Source: Aspidapion aeneum (taxonomy: Eukaryota > Arthropoda > Insecta > Coleoptera > Brentidae). Taken from it: a stretch of DNA of 64,000 bases. The notes beneath the pieces are model-generated. The model did not search any database. It was not told the DNA's origin and saw nothing but the letters and a program-made list of their open reading frames with translations. The number at the start of each line of letters is the position of its first letter. The first letter of the stretch is position 1. Both the position numbers and the translations under genes were made by a program. Shown one piece after another: positions 35,284-47,162 of this stretch. Where the stretch lies: contig OY755038.1 of NCBI GenBank assembly GCA_963576565.1, positions 181,993,452-182,057,451 on the forward strand, read 5' to 3'.

Positions 35284-37019
35284 GGGGACTGGGAATTATA
35301 GAGAATGTAAAACCTAACCGTGCCAATGAATAATAGGGGTCTTTATTGTCACGGTTAGAATAGGTTGGCAATCAATTGACGACGGTTAGGTTTCAGACTC
35401 TTTAGAACCCCGGTAAAGAGGTAAGGAGAGTATGTTTTTAAAAAGGTCATCTAACAAAATGTACCTTGTAACAAAAAAATCTACTCTTTTAAAGAATATA
35501 TTAAAATTGAAAAGAAAACGATGTATTAGCAGCGTACTTGTTTTTTTTATTAATTCCGATAAGGATATAGATATTTAGTTTTTTAGTTTCGGCCCGTTCG
35601 TAGTAGGTAGAAGTGGGTGTCAAGGTTTAAGTTTTGAAATAATTTGGGTGCTTGTTCTTGGTGATTATTTTGTAATTATTATTCAACCCTGTTTCAGGTA
35701 AGTTAAAAAAACTACAATTTTCTTGTAGAAAATGTTAATTTAGAGGGTTGAGTTGGGTTAAAGTTAATTCGCGGTTGTTTTGGTTTCAGGATTTGAACCG
35801 CCCACTCACAACCCTCGATATAGCCATTTTGTTTTCAATAAAGAACACAAAAAATCCACCGAACAAAAAATCCAACCCCACTTGTCTTTTTTGCTACAAC
35901 CTGGTAATAATATAAATCAATTAAGTGAGTTGAAAACAATAAACTTAATATCAAATTAAACTTGCGCCAGGTTTTTCCCGCTGATTCGACCAGCGCCGAA
36001 TCGCTCGCGCCGAGTTGGCAGTGCCGAATAGTACGTTTCCCCTCACAATCTATTTGGCCCGTATCACGCATGGCCATCCAAAACGGGTTGTGCGTAAGCA
36101 ATTGATGCGTATTTTACAAAAACAACATATGCCCAAAACAAAAAAATTTCAGCAAATAAAGAAAACGGTTTATTTTAAAACGAATGATTTTCTTAAATAT
36201 TTTTTTATTAAACACAGTAACTATTTTGTTCTTTACATAAGAAAAAACATTTGTTGCCTAATTACTTTAGAAAAAGAGAAAAACTTTTGGACATAAGTTG
36301 TTTTGCAAGAAAGAAAAAGTTAATACAAAGAAAACTACAAGGGACTGCTCATATCTTGGCAGTTTTGGTGATTTTGCAGAGTCTTATTTCATGGTCTTAA
36401 AGCCATCCATTTTTTCGACTAGATGACGCCACTAACTAATTTTCGTCAAATTTGGACTTCAGCGGTTTTTGTAAAACACGCCTCAATTGTGACCCAATGT
36501 AATTCACGTTATGCATCCATCTCTGTAGAGCACTGATTGGGGGAGGGGGTGCTAAAAGGTAATGTTAAAGCAAAATACAAAGTCTCACCCTACACTTCCC
36601 TAATTAAATTCGATAAAAAAACGCTATATAGGCAGGATTGGACGGGCTCAAACAAACCGGCCCTGGCATTTTTTTTTATTCGGCCCTCGCACAAAAGTTT
36701 TACATAAAAAAAACGAAGTCATTTTGTGGTATTTTTGTTTTTAATATTATGGAGGTTTTGTTATTATCATCATAAGTGGGTAAGCAAAAAGTGGAACACC
36801 AAACTTTTGAACTACTTTTATAAGATTAGGGTCGGTTCGTGGGGGTGTTTCATTCGGAGGGGTTATCTTTTTTTCGTAGGGGGGATAAGGGCGTTCGGGG
36901 GGTTTGGAAACTATCAATGCGGATTGCGGCTATAGTATGATGATTCATTTGGTTATTTTTAAAATGTTATTCTGTTTACGGACCACTTTGCAGTTTTAAA
37001 AATGAGGTTATTCTTACCT
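35284..37019. other. No recognisable gene
   Basis: About 1.7 kb. 35290-35410 has an imperfect inverted pair (AAACCTAACCGTGCCAAT and its near complement). 36830-36910 is unusually G-rich on the plus strand. Short frames at 35835-36296 overlap on opposite strands without any domain. Confidence 0.4.
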
Positions 37020-37265
37020 TGTTAAACATCATTTAAAAGGATTTATCATAACAAAAACATTTCATGTAAAAAAAAGCCAAGTACGCGAAAGTCGTATTCC
37101 GTAAAAAGAATTGAGATAAAAGTAAAGCCAAGTTCTCCATTACAAATTTCAAAACGAATGGATCTTACTAGTTTGGAAATGTTTTTTTAAACTTTGCTAT
37201 TCCAGCCAAACTTCTTTACGTTCAATTTGGCACTGTGCCATTTGCAGCCGTAACTGCCAAGTTTA

Positions 37266-37448
37266 CAAGCGCGGATCTGGGTCAAAATCTAGGGGGGGGG
37301 GTAATAATCGACAATTTTTTTTTTGTCATAATTTTTTTTCTAGGGGGGGTAATTCTCCTGTTTTCCCTTATTTTATTAGGAAAAAGTGCATATTTTTATT
37401 TCTTGGGGGGGGGTAATTACCCCGATACCCCCCTCAAATCCGCGCTTG
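37266..37448. mobile_element. hAT-type miniature element with 8-bp TSD
   Basis: 183 bp with 11-bp terminal inverted repeats CAAGCGCGGAT and runs of 7-9 G. Flanked by perfect direct CAAGTTTA (37258-37265 and 37449-37456). The uninterrupted site GCCAAGTTTAGAAAA is seen in related sequence at 56816, confirming insertion into the foldback-like element's central palindrome. Confidence 0.92.
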
Positions 37449-37739
37449 CAAGTTTAGAAAAACATTTCCAAACTAGTAAGAACCATTCGTTTTGAAATTT
37501 GTATTGGAGAACTTGGCTTTACTTTTATCTCAATACTTTTTACGGAATACCACTGCGCGTACTTGTCTTTTTTTACATGAAATGTTTTTGTTATGATTTC
37601 ACTCCTTTTTTAAAGGATTTGGATAATATTTAATTTTTAAAGTAGTAAAATATGCGGAATATTGTTCAAAACTTTTGCAATGCCTTATTAAAAATGTTGA
37701 GGTTTTTTTTATATTTTCCTACGCTTTTATCATAGTTCC

Positions 37740-38730
37740 TATCAGCCTTCTAAAGCTCAGTTCTCTAGTGTTCCTGGAAGTGGGCAATGTTAATTTTACA
37801 TAACATTACATTTAAAGGGGAGGAAAGTAAATTAAAATTGTGATAAATTTTTTCTATAGTTTTATCATAGTTTCTATCAGCTCAGCTCTCTAGCGTTTCT
37901 GGAAGTGGAGAATGCTACTTTTACATAACTATACATTCATAGGGGAGGGAAGCTAATTAAAATTTGGGGTTTTTAATTTTCTTTTAGAGTTTTATCATAG
38001 TTTCTATCGGCCTTCCAAAGCTCAGCTCTTTACCGTTTCTGGAAGTAGGCAATGTTACTTTTACAAAACTTTACATTTGTAGGGCAGGGGAGCAAATTAA
38101 AAGTTTAGGGTTTTGAAATTTTTTCCCATGGTTTCATCATAGGTTCTTTCAGCCTTTCAAAGCTCAGCTCCCTAGCGTTTCTGGAAGTGGGCAATGTTAC
38201 TTTTATATAAATTTACATTTATAGGGGTGGGAAGTACATTAAAATTTTGGTGTTTTTAAACTTTTTCCTATAGTTTTGTCATGGTGCCTTTCAGTCCTAA
38301 AAACCTCAGCTCTCTAGCGTTTCTGGAAGTGGGCAAAGGTATTTTACATAACTTTACATTTATAGGGGAGGGAAGTAAATTAGGATTTTGGGGTGTTTTA
38401 ATCTTTTTCTATAGTTTTATCATAGTTACTATCGGCCTTCTAAAGCTCAGCTCTCTAGCGTTTCTGAAAGTGAGCAGTGTTAATTTTACATAACTTTACA
38501 ATTATAGGGGAGGGAAGTAAATTATAATATTGGTGTTTTTCTACAGTTTTATCATAGTTCCTATCAGTCTGCCAAAGCTCAGCTCTCTAGCATTTCTTTT
38601 ACATAACTTTACCTGTATAGGGGAGGGGAGTAAATTAGAATTTTGGGTTTTTTTGATTTTTTCCAGGGGTTTGGTCATAATTTCTATCAATCTGCCAAAT
38701 TTCAGCTTTATAGCATGTCTGGAAGTAAAG
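37740..38730 (+). repeat. Tandem repeat of the foldback arm, 8 units
   Basis: Units of about 120-140 bp, each with TTTATCATAGTTCCTATC, AAAGCTCAGCTCTCTAGCG, GGAAGTGGGCAATGTTAC and ATAGGGGAGGGAAGTAAATT. Anchor positions are near 37753, 37880, 38020, 38161, 38305, 38443, 38575 and 38695. The last unit is most diverged and leads into the terminal block. Confidence 0.92.
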
Positions 38731-38992
38731 AAGAATTTTGATGATTTATACATGAGTGAGTGAGTGCCAAATTCGACGTTTTTTGAAATTTCGTAACTAC
38801 TTTACTTCTTTATGGAATTCTATGAAACTGGAGGGGTTGTTAACTTCATGAAGATCTACGACTGTGCAAAGTTTGAGATTCGTAGCTCATTCTGAAGTAG
38901 AGTTTTAGATAGGTCAAATATCGGCTGAAATGTTTCAAGAAAAGATGGAACGGCGCGCGAATTTGGCGAGGCACTGCCGCCGTGCCCTCAGA

Positions 38993-39960
38993 TTTTAAAA
39001 CAACCTAAGGGCACATTTTTTATATAGCTTGGTTTTTAGGAAAATCGGGTGAAACATGTAAGAAAAATGTATTTGCTTATTTTATTTTTTTAATGACCCT
39101 CACTTACGGACGTTGCTGGAGAGTTTGTTTTCGAAGCTCCACTGACTTAGGTACCTTGCTAAAAAGGGAATTTTTTCTGCAAGAAAGTGTAGAATACGTT
39201 TTTGTCAATTGAGCTTGGTTTCTGAGAAAATTAGACAAAACCTTTTACAAAATTAATGTGTTTGATCATGGGCGTAGTCAGGGTGGGGCACTTGCCCCAC
39301 CCTGGCTTGTCACCTGCCCCATCCTGGCCTTAGCTCATTTAGTAAGACGAGAATTAAAGGGGAGCTATAAAAGTTTTCAATAAATATTTGATTGTACATT
39401 TTTTTGCTTTGTTGCCCCACCCTGAGCGAGACCCTGACTACGCCCATGTGTTTGATGATTTGTTAAAAAGTAATTTAATTTACGGACACCTGTAAAGTTT
39501 TAATCTGAAGGTAAATTTTGCGTTATTATAAAGAGTTTAAAAGGAAACTGTATTGGCTACAATCGACTATAGATTACAATTTTTGATAAAGGGCTTGCTT
39601 TTTAAGATAATCGGGTAAAACATGTGACAAACATGTGGTTTTTTTACCCGACGCCGCTGGTATTAAATTGATCCCACTAAAATATATATTGTGGAAAAGG
39701 GAATTTTATTTTCTACAATACCATAACCAGGCTTAATTTCTGAGGAAATTGGATAAAACTTGTAAAACATTGGTAAGTTTAGTGATTTTTTAAAATTGAT
39801 TTAAAATTCGGACCCCCTAAATTATTCTTCCTGATCTTGCCTTATTACATCATTTAAAAGGAAATATAATTGTCTAAAATAAAGCAGATATCACATTTTT
39901 GATATAGAGCCTGGTTTTTAAGAAAATCGGGTGTCCCAAGGCCCCTCCCCCCTGGCCCCT
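38993..39960 (+). repeat. Diverged tandem repeat around a TTTTTAGGAAAATCGGGT theme
   Basis: About five old units (near 39023, 39215, 39590, 39728 and 39906) share an AGCTTGGTTTTTAGGAAAAT-like phrase, a GAAACATGTAA-like phrase and a CGGACGCC-type phrase. Spacings vary, one gap being enlarged by the miniature element at 39267-39448. Confidence 0.65.
39267..39448. mobile_element. hAT-type miniature element with 8-bp TSD
   Basis: 182 bp, perfect 18-bp terminal inverted repeats CATGGGCGTAGTCAGGGT, and a perfect 8-bp direct flank TGTTTGAT (39259-39266 and 39449-39456). The inside repeats GCCCCACCCTG in both orientations. Structure and target duplication fit a non-autonomous hAT element. Confidence 0.94.
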
Positions 39961-40095
39961 AAACTTTTTTCAAACCACATAATATTTTTTCAAAATCCAT
40001 AATATGTTTGTAATATGTAAAATTTTATTTACTTCAGAAATTAAAAACTATTTAAGAACACGCGCCGCTGCTGGCGCCATGATATACCTATATTA

Positions 40096-40800
40096 TACAG
40101 TGTGTCCCCGGATGGAGTTGACAAGAGGAAAAAATCATTTATTTTTGATTTTACGAAAAAAACTCCCTATTTATAAAAAATTCTGCTTGTTGAAAAATTA
40201 AGATTACCATAATAAAATCTTTGATTAGATGTACAGGGTGTTATTAAATTAAGAATCATGTAATTAATAAGAGGACAAAAATCGTTATTTTTAATTTCCC
40301 GAAAAATATCACTTTTTATAAAAAATTTTGCTTGTCAACATACTGAGCTAACGATATATCCTTGATTAGAAGTACAGGGTGTTATCGAAATAAGAAACAT
40401 AAAATAATCCAAGAGGAAGAGGACCGTATTTATTCGGTAAAGCAAAATGTTATGTAAACAAAAGGGTTTGTATCACAACATAACGAAATCTAGGGAAACA
40501 AAATCTAACCAGGTGTTAATTTTTAAAAGTTAATCATTTGATGAAAAAACAATCCGTTTTGTAAACATTTTAGAATGTAAAACCTATTACTTGAAAATCA
40601 ATATGACAATCAACAAAATAAATCTAGATAGATAGATTTTTTATATTACCATATTATATTATATTAGATTTGATAACACCCCATTATGGCAATCTTTATT
40701 TTTCAACAAGCAGAATTTTTTATAAAGAGTGAGTTTTTTCCGTAAATTCAAACATATAGGATTTTTCCCTCTTGTCAACTCTATCCGGGGATACACTGTA
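40096..40800. mobile_element. 705-bp long-TIR element, TACAGTGTGTCCCCGGAT ends
   Basis: Left end TACAGTGTGTCCCCGGATGG; right end inverted TACAGTGTATCCCCGGATAG. Similarity runs about 110 bp inward (GTTGACAAGAGG, GCTTGTTGAAAAAT). Inside are two related TACAGGGTGTTAT phrases (40231, 40373), as if older copies of the same end were duplicated. TA flanks suggest a Tc1/mariner-type element; no transposase. Confidence 0.85.
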
Positions 40801-42179
40801 TATTTTTTTTTGCTGTTGACTTCCTACCACGCCTTAGTATGGTGCATCATTAAATTACAGCCCTAATAATATAATTATTTTGGTGACCACACCTATACGG
40901 ACATAAGATGCGCAGTGGGGACTCCTAGTTTTCACATGCGTTGCACGGACGACTAGATAGAATAGAGATAAATGAAATGTTTAAAAACAACTGTTTTTTG
41001 AGGTGCTCCAGTAAGGTGGAAACCTACTTAAAATGTTCAAAAATGTCAAAATAGAAAAATCTGTTAAACAGGTCCTTACGTTGTGAGGTCCATAAACGAT
41101 GTGAGGTACTTAGAGACGTCACCTCGAAAAGTATGAAAATCGAAATGTTGCGTCGGTCGTTGCGCGGTCCGCTAGAACAAATGGCTAAGATAAGGACGAT
41201 AGGGATCTATTATCCAGGCGGACCGATATTTTAGGTATGATGTGTGGATTTTTTACGATACGAGGCCCTACGAACATTTTAACCAATTTCAGTTATCTTA
41301 AAATCCAAATGGTGAATAGAATCAAACTTGACCACTTATACGGCTTGTATATTTTTATATTTTGAGAAAGTTCTGAACTTATTCTCTCATTGCCTTGCCA
41401 ATTGTGTCTGTATTAATTTCCTCATTGACTCATTATTACTGAACCTATTTTGATGAAAAAACGCATAATTGTAAAAATCAATATCGAAGTTTTCCTATAT
41501 ATAATTATCCAGTTCGTGGCTTGAAATAAATTTATTTTTCGACAACCACCAAGCCGATTTCAACGGTTCCTACTTATTGTGTGGCAGAAATAGAGCTTTT
41601 TTTTATAAGTCCAAAACAAATTCTGGAACATAAAGATAAACGAGTCTCTTTAATGGGTCAAGATTGATTCTGTCCCCTATTTTGGATTTTACGACGGATT
41701 AAAAAGAAAGATTTTTGACCACAGGTATGAAAGTGCACTTTGTTCCATTAAAATCGGTGATAAATAAAAATTATAACGAAAAATAATTTGCCCAGTTTTT
41801 TTGGCCCATCAGGTAAATAAGCCAATTTAAAATAAGTAATTCAAACTATTATAAAATTTAAAGAAATTCGTCCATCATTTTCAAAGAGATATTTTTTAAC
41901 CACCAGGAAAAGGGACCCCAAAGTCACTGGTCTCCGTAAAAAAATGCCACTATACCAACTATATATTATATATATAATAAAGAGACACCACCCAACATAC
42001 ACATATCACGCTGCTAAACAAAATTTTAAATTAAAGTATTTTATTAGTATAAATAATAGTCATATAAAATAGTGATTTAATAATTGATTTTTAAAAATGT
42101 TTCGTATAGTGATGTGTCTTTTTAAATTTGTTTTTTGTATGTAATTTTAATTAATGTAATGTGTGATTATGAATGTATG
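40801..42179. other. No recognisable gene
   Basis: 41060-41240 is G+C-richer, with GGTCCTTACGTTGTGAGGTC and GATGTGAGGTACTTAG, faintly like the dispersed repeat at 33272 and 58391-58480. 41440-41465 has CTGAACCTATTTTGATGAAA, another element-tail type motif. Confidence 0.4.
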
Positions 42180-42250
42180 GTTCTGAAGAAGGTCTTTAGA
42201 CCGGAACGTCAATAAATGTAAATTAAAAGTTGCTAGTTTATTAATGAACC
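42160..42250 (+). other. Degenerate hammerhead-like / Penelope-tail-like segment
   Basis: TTCTGAAGAAGGTCTTTAGA then CCGGAACGTCAATAAATG: a CUGANGA-like core, GGTC/GACC stem and GGAACGTC in place of GAAACGTC. The following AAATTAAAAGTTGCTAG and the (AT)n resemble tails of insect repeats of this kind. Stem I is poor, so activity is unlikely. Confidence 0.3.
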
Positions 42251-42273
42251 ACATTCCCAAGAAGTCTACAAAC

Positions 42274-42275
<2 letters not shown>

Positions 42276-42354
<79 letters not shown>
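42276..42354. repeat. (AT)n microsatellite
   Basis: About 78 bp of AT repeat. IYIY open frames across it are artefacts. Confidence 0.97.
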
Positions 42355-42358
<4 letters not shown>

Positions 42359-42359
42359 G

Positions 42360-43734
42360 TAAAACTATAAAAAACTTGGCCCCACCTGCTTTAACTATTG
42401 AGAAAATATTATTGTATAAAATTGCTAACAAATGGATGTTTGAAATTGTTCTTTATGTTTTTGAGGGTATTTAATGGTATGTATTTGCAGGTATTTAAAA
42501 ATAACTTGTAACAACCTATAAGCAAAAATGTTTTCGATAGGCCGGGCATGCTGCATTTGAAAAATGCGAAATTATGTAATGCGTTTGAGGTAATGAAAAT
42601 GGGCTTTTATAGGAGTGAAACATCTAAAAATGTACTCAATTAACAAACAAATAAATATGGCCGAAAAATAGTGGTTATTATATTAACCTAACCTGACCTG
42701 ACCGAACCTAGCATTGCCTTAGTTACCAGATCTAACCTCACTAGGCCTAATGCAATCTAAACTGAACTGCATTTATCTGACCAAATTAACCGGACCTCGC
42801 TTCGGTCGTGCCTTTAATAAGTGTGTATATTATAATCATCGCATTGTAGCAAATATTAAAATTAGGTTATATTATGTCATCAAATTCATTTTTTACATTT
42901 CTACCCAAAGGTCAGTCCACAAAATCTCGAATTCATTAGAATCAGGTCTATTTCTTTAAAATTCATTTAAAAAACATATTAATGTGTCGTTACTGATCTT
43001 ACAAACAGCAATTTTTTTAAATTTTAAATTAATAAAGGTGTAAGTGAAGAGAAGTTTAAAACATTTTTTTTAAAAGAAAATATTATGAAGTCGTTTTTTT
43101 TGCAGACATTGGGAAATGTGTATCAAAAGGGGCGTATCCATTTGAGGCAGAATTCGCATGCCCCAATGCAAGTGTCAACAATTCTGAGTTGTGACACGAT
43201 TGTAGCACGGGTGCCATATATACACTCTTTCGGCCTCAGCAAGAGCATTATACATACACATAACTTAGTTATTTAAACATCTTTTAAAAAATTAGTAATT
43301 TAAAAGCAACTAAAAAAAATAGACAAAACAAAAATGGAGATGAAATGTTTGGCCCCCTAACTTCAAAAACTATAAGTTTCCTTCGTTATTTAAGATTTTT
43401 TTTTCAAATTCTAAAAAGTTTATTATTTTAAAAACGAATAAAATTTGAATTTTGAAAAATTAATTTTTTGAAAGTATTTTGTTTGGTTTATGAGATAGCA
43501 ACTTTGTCCTAAAAAGATAAAAAGCTTTTTGAACCGGCACATCAATTGCAAAATATTTTTTTTTTGAGCTTTATTCGTTGCTAAGATATAGTTAATTTAA
43601 ATTTTTATTTTTAAATATTAGTGGACACAATGTATTTTCGTAGTAAATAGTCATCATAGATTTAGAAAATATACCTTGACATCAATCATCATTTCGCAGC
43701 AGGCCGAACGCATTTTTTATACCCTATGCCGCTC
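42360..43734. other. No recognisable gene
   Basis: AT-rich. A CCTAACCTGACCTGACCGAACC stretch, shortened here to its CCTAACCTGACC core at about 42687, is too irregular for a telomeric repeat. Short frames at 42750-42959 and 43085-43276 have no domains. Confidence 0.4.
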
Positions 43735-44993
43735 CTATGCCAAGTTTAGAAAAATATTTCCAAACCAGTAAAAACCTTTCATTTTAAAATTTGTATTGGA
43801 GAACTTGGCTTTGCTTTTATCTCAATTCTTTTTAGGCAATACCATTTTCGCGTACTTGGCTTTTTTTTCATGAAATGTTTTTGTTATGATTTCACTCCCT
43901 TTTTAAAGGATTTGGATAAAATTTAAGTTTCAAAGTAGTAAAATATGCGGAATATTGTTCAAAACTTTTGCAATGCCTTATTTTTATCATAGTTCCTATC
44001 CGCCTTTCAAAGCTCAGCTCTTTAGGGTTTCTGGAAGTTGGCAATGTTGGTTTTACATAACTTTACCTATAAATGTAACATAACTTTACGTATAAATGTA
44101 GGGAGGGATGTAAGTTAAAATTTTGAGGTCTTTTATTTTTTTCTATAGTTTTATCATGGTTCCTATCGACCTTCCAAGTAGGCAATGTTACTTTTACATA
44201 ATTTTACATTTATAGGGGAAGGAAGTAAATTAAAGATTTGGGATTTTTACATTTTTGCTAAAATTTTATCATAGCTCATATTAATCTGTCAAAGCTCTGC
44301 TCGCTAGCATTTCTGGAAGTAGACAATGTTAATTTTACATAACTTTACATTTATAAGAGAGGGAAGTAAATCAAAATTTTGAGGTCTTTTATTTTTTCTA
44401 TAGCTTTACCATGGTTCCTGTCGGCCTTCCAAGTGGGCAATGTTACTTTTACATAATTTTATATTTATAGGGGAGGGAACTAAATTAAAATTTTCGGGTT
44501 TTCACATTTTTTCCAAAAACTTTATCAAAATTTATATCAATCTGCCAAAGCTCAGCTCTGTAGCGTTTTTGGAAGAAGGCAATGTAACTTTTACATAACT
44601 TTACTTGTATAGGGGAGGGCAGTAAATTAGAATTTTGAGTTTTTTTGATTTTTTCCAAGGGTTTGGTCATCATTTTTATCAGTCTGCTAGATTTCAGCTT
44701 TGTAGCATGTCTGGAAGTACAGTAGAATTTTGATGATGTATACAAGAGTGAGTGAGTGAGTTAGTGGCAATTTCGACGTTTTTTGAAATTTCGTAACGAC
44801 TTTACTACTTTACGGAAGTCTATGAAACTTGGAGGAGTTGTTAGCTCTATAAAAATCTACTACTGCTCAAAGTTTGAGTTTCGTAGCTCATTCCGAAGTA
44901 GAGTTTTAGATAGGTCGAATATGGGCTGAAATGTTTCAAAAAAAGATGGTACAGCAGCTGCGCGAACTTGGCCGGGCACTACTGTGCCCTCAG
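43735..44993 (+). mobile_element. Foldback-like element, copy 2
   Basis: Same order as copy 1 from one central arm (43740-43900) through about five or six tandem units (43980-44720), a GAGTGAGTGAGTGAG phrase and the conserved terminal block, ending GTGCCCTCAG at 44993. No left half is present. Confidence 0.78.
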
Positions 44994-44999
44994 ATATTT

Positions 45000-45449
45000 A
45001 CGTGTCAAAAAGTGTTTACATCCATAAGCAAATTGTTACCCTTCATGGGCTCAGGTTAGGTAAAATTGAGCTACCCTACGCATCCTTAGCAAACTTTTGA
45101 CACGAGAAAAAAAGTGCTACTTCACATATTCATTTATCAAATGATATAAATGCAAATACAAAAGTAAAATAGGAGTTTTGGGATTCAGTCAAGTGTGTAA
45201 GTTAATCAATTTAGCCGCCTATTAAAAAAAGCATTTTATACACATACAAGATTGAAATAGAGTTTTATACAAAATTATCATATAATAACAGAATAGGATT
45301 TTGGGATACAGGGCACAGGGCGACCTCACATCGTGTGCTAGGTACGAATTTTCATAGGTCACATGTCCAAGAGTGTTAACGCACAGGTGGTCAACAAAAT
45401 AATTATATTACTATTACGAGGCTATCCATGAACCTTTTGCAATTTTGAT
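45000..45449. other. No recognisable feature
   Basis: AT-rich spacer. GCGACCTCACATCGTGTGCT at 45321 echoes G+C-rich phrases elsewhere in the window. No gene. Confidence 0.4.
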
Positions 45450-46778
45450 TTTAAAAAAAATTATTTTTTGGTTCCTCTTTAGATACCAATCACACCCAGA
45501 TAAAAATTTTTAAAAAATGTTGCGATTACTATATCTACAGAGTGTTTATGGTTTATGATTTTTCCTGAAAAAATACAAACTTTGCAAAAAAAAATTTTAC
45601 TACTGTTTAGAAATAAGAACAAGCGGCTTTAAGAAAAGTACAAGACAATAAATTTAAAAAATCGTCATTTTGTGACCCCTTTGATTTTTTATATTTCTTT
45701 GAAAAAAGATACTTCAATATTTTGTCTAATGCCTTTAAAAATTTTAGAGTGGGGCTGAGAAGTAGTATAAATGCCAAAAGAGAAAAATTCTTGTGTAAGT
45801 GCGCGGAGGCCTTGGCCGTACTTAAATGTATATGGGCAAGAGAGCAATCCTATTGAGGCGCCCAAGGTGTGAATCAATATACGTTTTATTAAAAAAAGAT
45901 GTTTTCCTTTAAGGAAAACATCTTTTTTTTTTTCATTCTGACACCCTCCCTTGCATATGACATCAGCGGCGTCACATTGAAGGGCCAAGACGGGCCTTGG
46001 CCTTTCACTGTTTAAAACCTTGTCGGCTACCAATATTGTGGAACATTTTTCTAATTAGAATACCTAGTCCTGCAGTGTTATATAACTCTGCGTTTTGGGA
46101 GGGGGGCTATAACTTTGATGTTCATAAAAATTGAATTTCTGCTCAAATCGTTTTTGTATAGTCTATTTTGAGTATAACTATTTAGATGAATTTCATCTGA
46201 ACTTTTAATTTTTAGGGTATATTTAGTCATAAAGTGAAATAGCCAGTGAAAAGTTTCCTTTAAAGAAACGTATCACTCAGTATTTAATTTTTTAAGGTAT
46301 TTTTTTAGGCAAGTTAAGCCCCGGTCCCAAAACGCAGAGTTAAAAAAAATTCGCTTTCCTTTTTACTGGACATTTGGAAGGGAGGGTCGAGACTTCCCAA
46401 AGAAATTTGGGGGGTATAGTGGCGTCCAGTGTCGTAAAAGTGTGGCAATAGGTACCTAGTCTAATTAGAAAAACGTATCACATTTTCAAAATGGCGGTTT
46501 TTTAAATTTATTGTCATGTACTAAGGTCACTGATGCGATTATTTGTCAATTTTATTTCTTTTTATTTCTAAACTTTTTTTTTTGTTTGTATTTTTTCAGG
46601 AAAAATCATAAACCATAGATATGCTTTGGCCAATTAAGAAGATAAAACACCCTGTAGATTTAAGGAATCGCAACATTTTTTCTAATTTTTTATCTTGGTC
46701 AGAGAACATATAACATATTTCTTCGATGTCTTGGTGTAATCGGTATCTATAGAAGAACCAACAAATAAATTTTTTTAA
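45450..46778. mobile_element. Long inverted-repeat element
   Basis: Arms of about 240-300 bp: left 45450-45685, right 46487-46778. Inverse matches include GTTGCGATTACTATATCTAC, GGTTTATGATTTTTCCTG, and ACAATAAATTTAAAAAATCG. The roughly 800-bp middle has a perfect hairpin (45892-45932) and a further inverted pair, AACTCTGCGTTTTGGGA (46085) with TCCCAAAACGCAGAGTT (46327). No transposase, so it is foldback-like. A 114-codon minus frame inside has no domain. Confidence 0.75.
45892..45932. repeat. Perfect long hairpin
   Basis: AAAAAAAGATGTTTTCCTT, a single T, then its exact reverse complement AAGGAAAACATCTTTTTTT: 19 pairs with almost no loop. Confidence 0.92.
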
Positions 46779-47012
46779 TATTTAAGTGAAAAAGGTGGCT
46801 GTAATTTAAATGATGCCAAGGCCGTCGGCATCGCTAGACTACTGGCCGCCTGGAGCAAAACGGGGAATATTTCGCCCTCTTCAGCTTTTTTCCTCATCAA
46901 GTTACCACTGCAAGTCTTTGTGTTATTTCTTTACTTAAATGGTGCCAGCGAGTGAGCCCATAACAAAGTAATTCCTTGTTTAAAACTCGTAGACAATGAT
47001 TGGGTAGAAGAA
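46779..47012. other. No recognisable feature
   Basis: Short spacer with a G+C-richer piece at 46815-46865 (GATGCCAAGGCCGTCGGCAT). Nothing recognised. Confidence 0.4.
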
Positions 47013-47162
47013 AAATTTCGGACTTCCATTGTCATTATTTATTTTAAACAGGACGTTTTGGTTAGTAAGTATCTCGAACCATTTTCAAGTGTAAATAGTT
47101 CACACTTGAAAATGGATAGAGATACTTTAACATAAATAAAGACAATGGAAGTCCGAAATTTT
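47013..47162. repeat. 150-bp foldback palindrome
   Basis: AAATTTCGGACTTCCATTGTC-type left end (20 of these bases match inverted at the right), AGTATCTC and CATTTTCAAGTGTAA each pair with an inverted partner around a centre near 47097. Likely a foldback miniature element. Confidence 0.82.

Larger units (their letters stand above)
37020..38992. mobile_element. Foldback-like element, copy 1
   Basis: Central palindrome (arms about 37041-37225 and 37449-37620, sharing CTAGTTTGGAAATGTTTTT and AAGCCAAGTACGCGAAA-type phrases), then eight tandem units (37740-38730), a GTGAGTGAGTG phrase, and a conserved end of about 230 bp closing at GCACTGCCGCCGTGCCCTCAG-like sequence (38992). Copies 2 and 3 share the same order. 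The left side lacks the repeated arm, so this copy is truncated. Long repetitive inverted arms recall Foldback/Galileo elements; no transposase is present. Confidence 0.75.

Noticed and set aside
37740..38730. CRISPR-like regular array
   Set aside because: Units are contiguous 120-140-bp tandem repeats without unique spacers, in a eukaryotic transposon context.
42680..42715. Interstitial telomeric repeat (CCTAA)n
   Set aside because: Only two CCTAA-like units followed by irregular CCTGA/CCGAA sequence; too short and degenerate.
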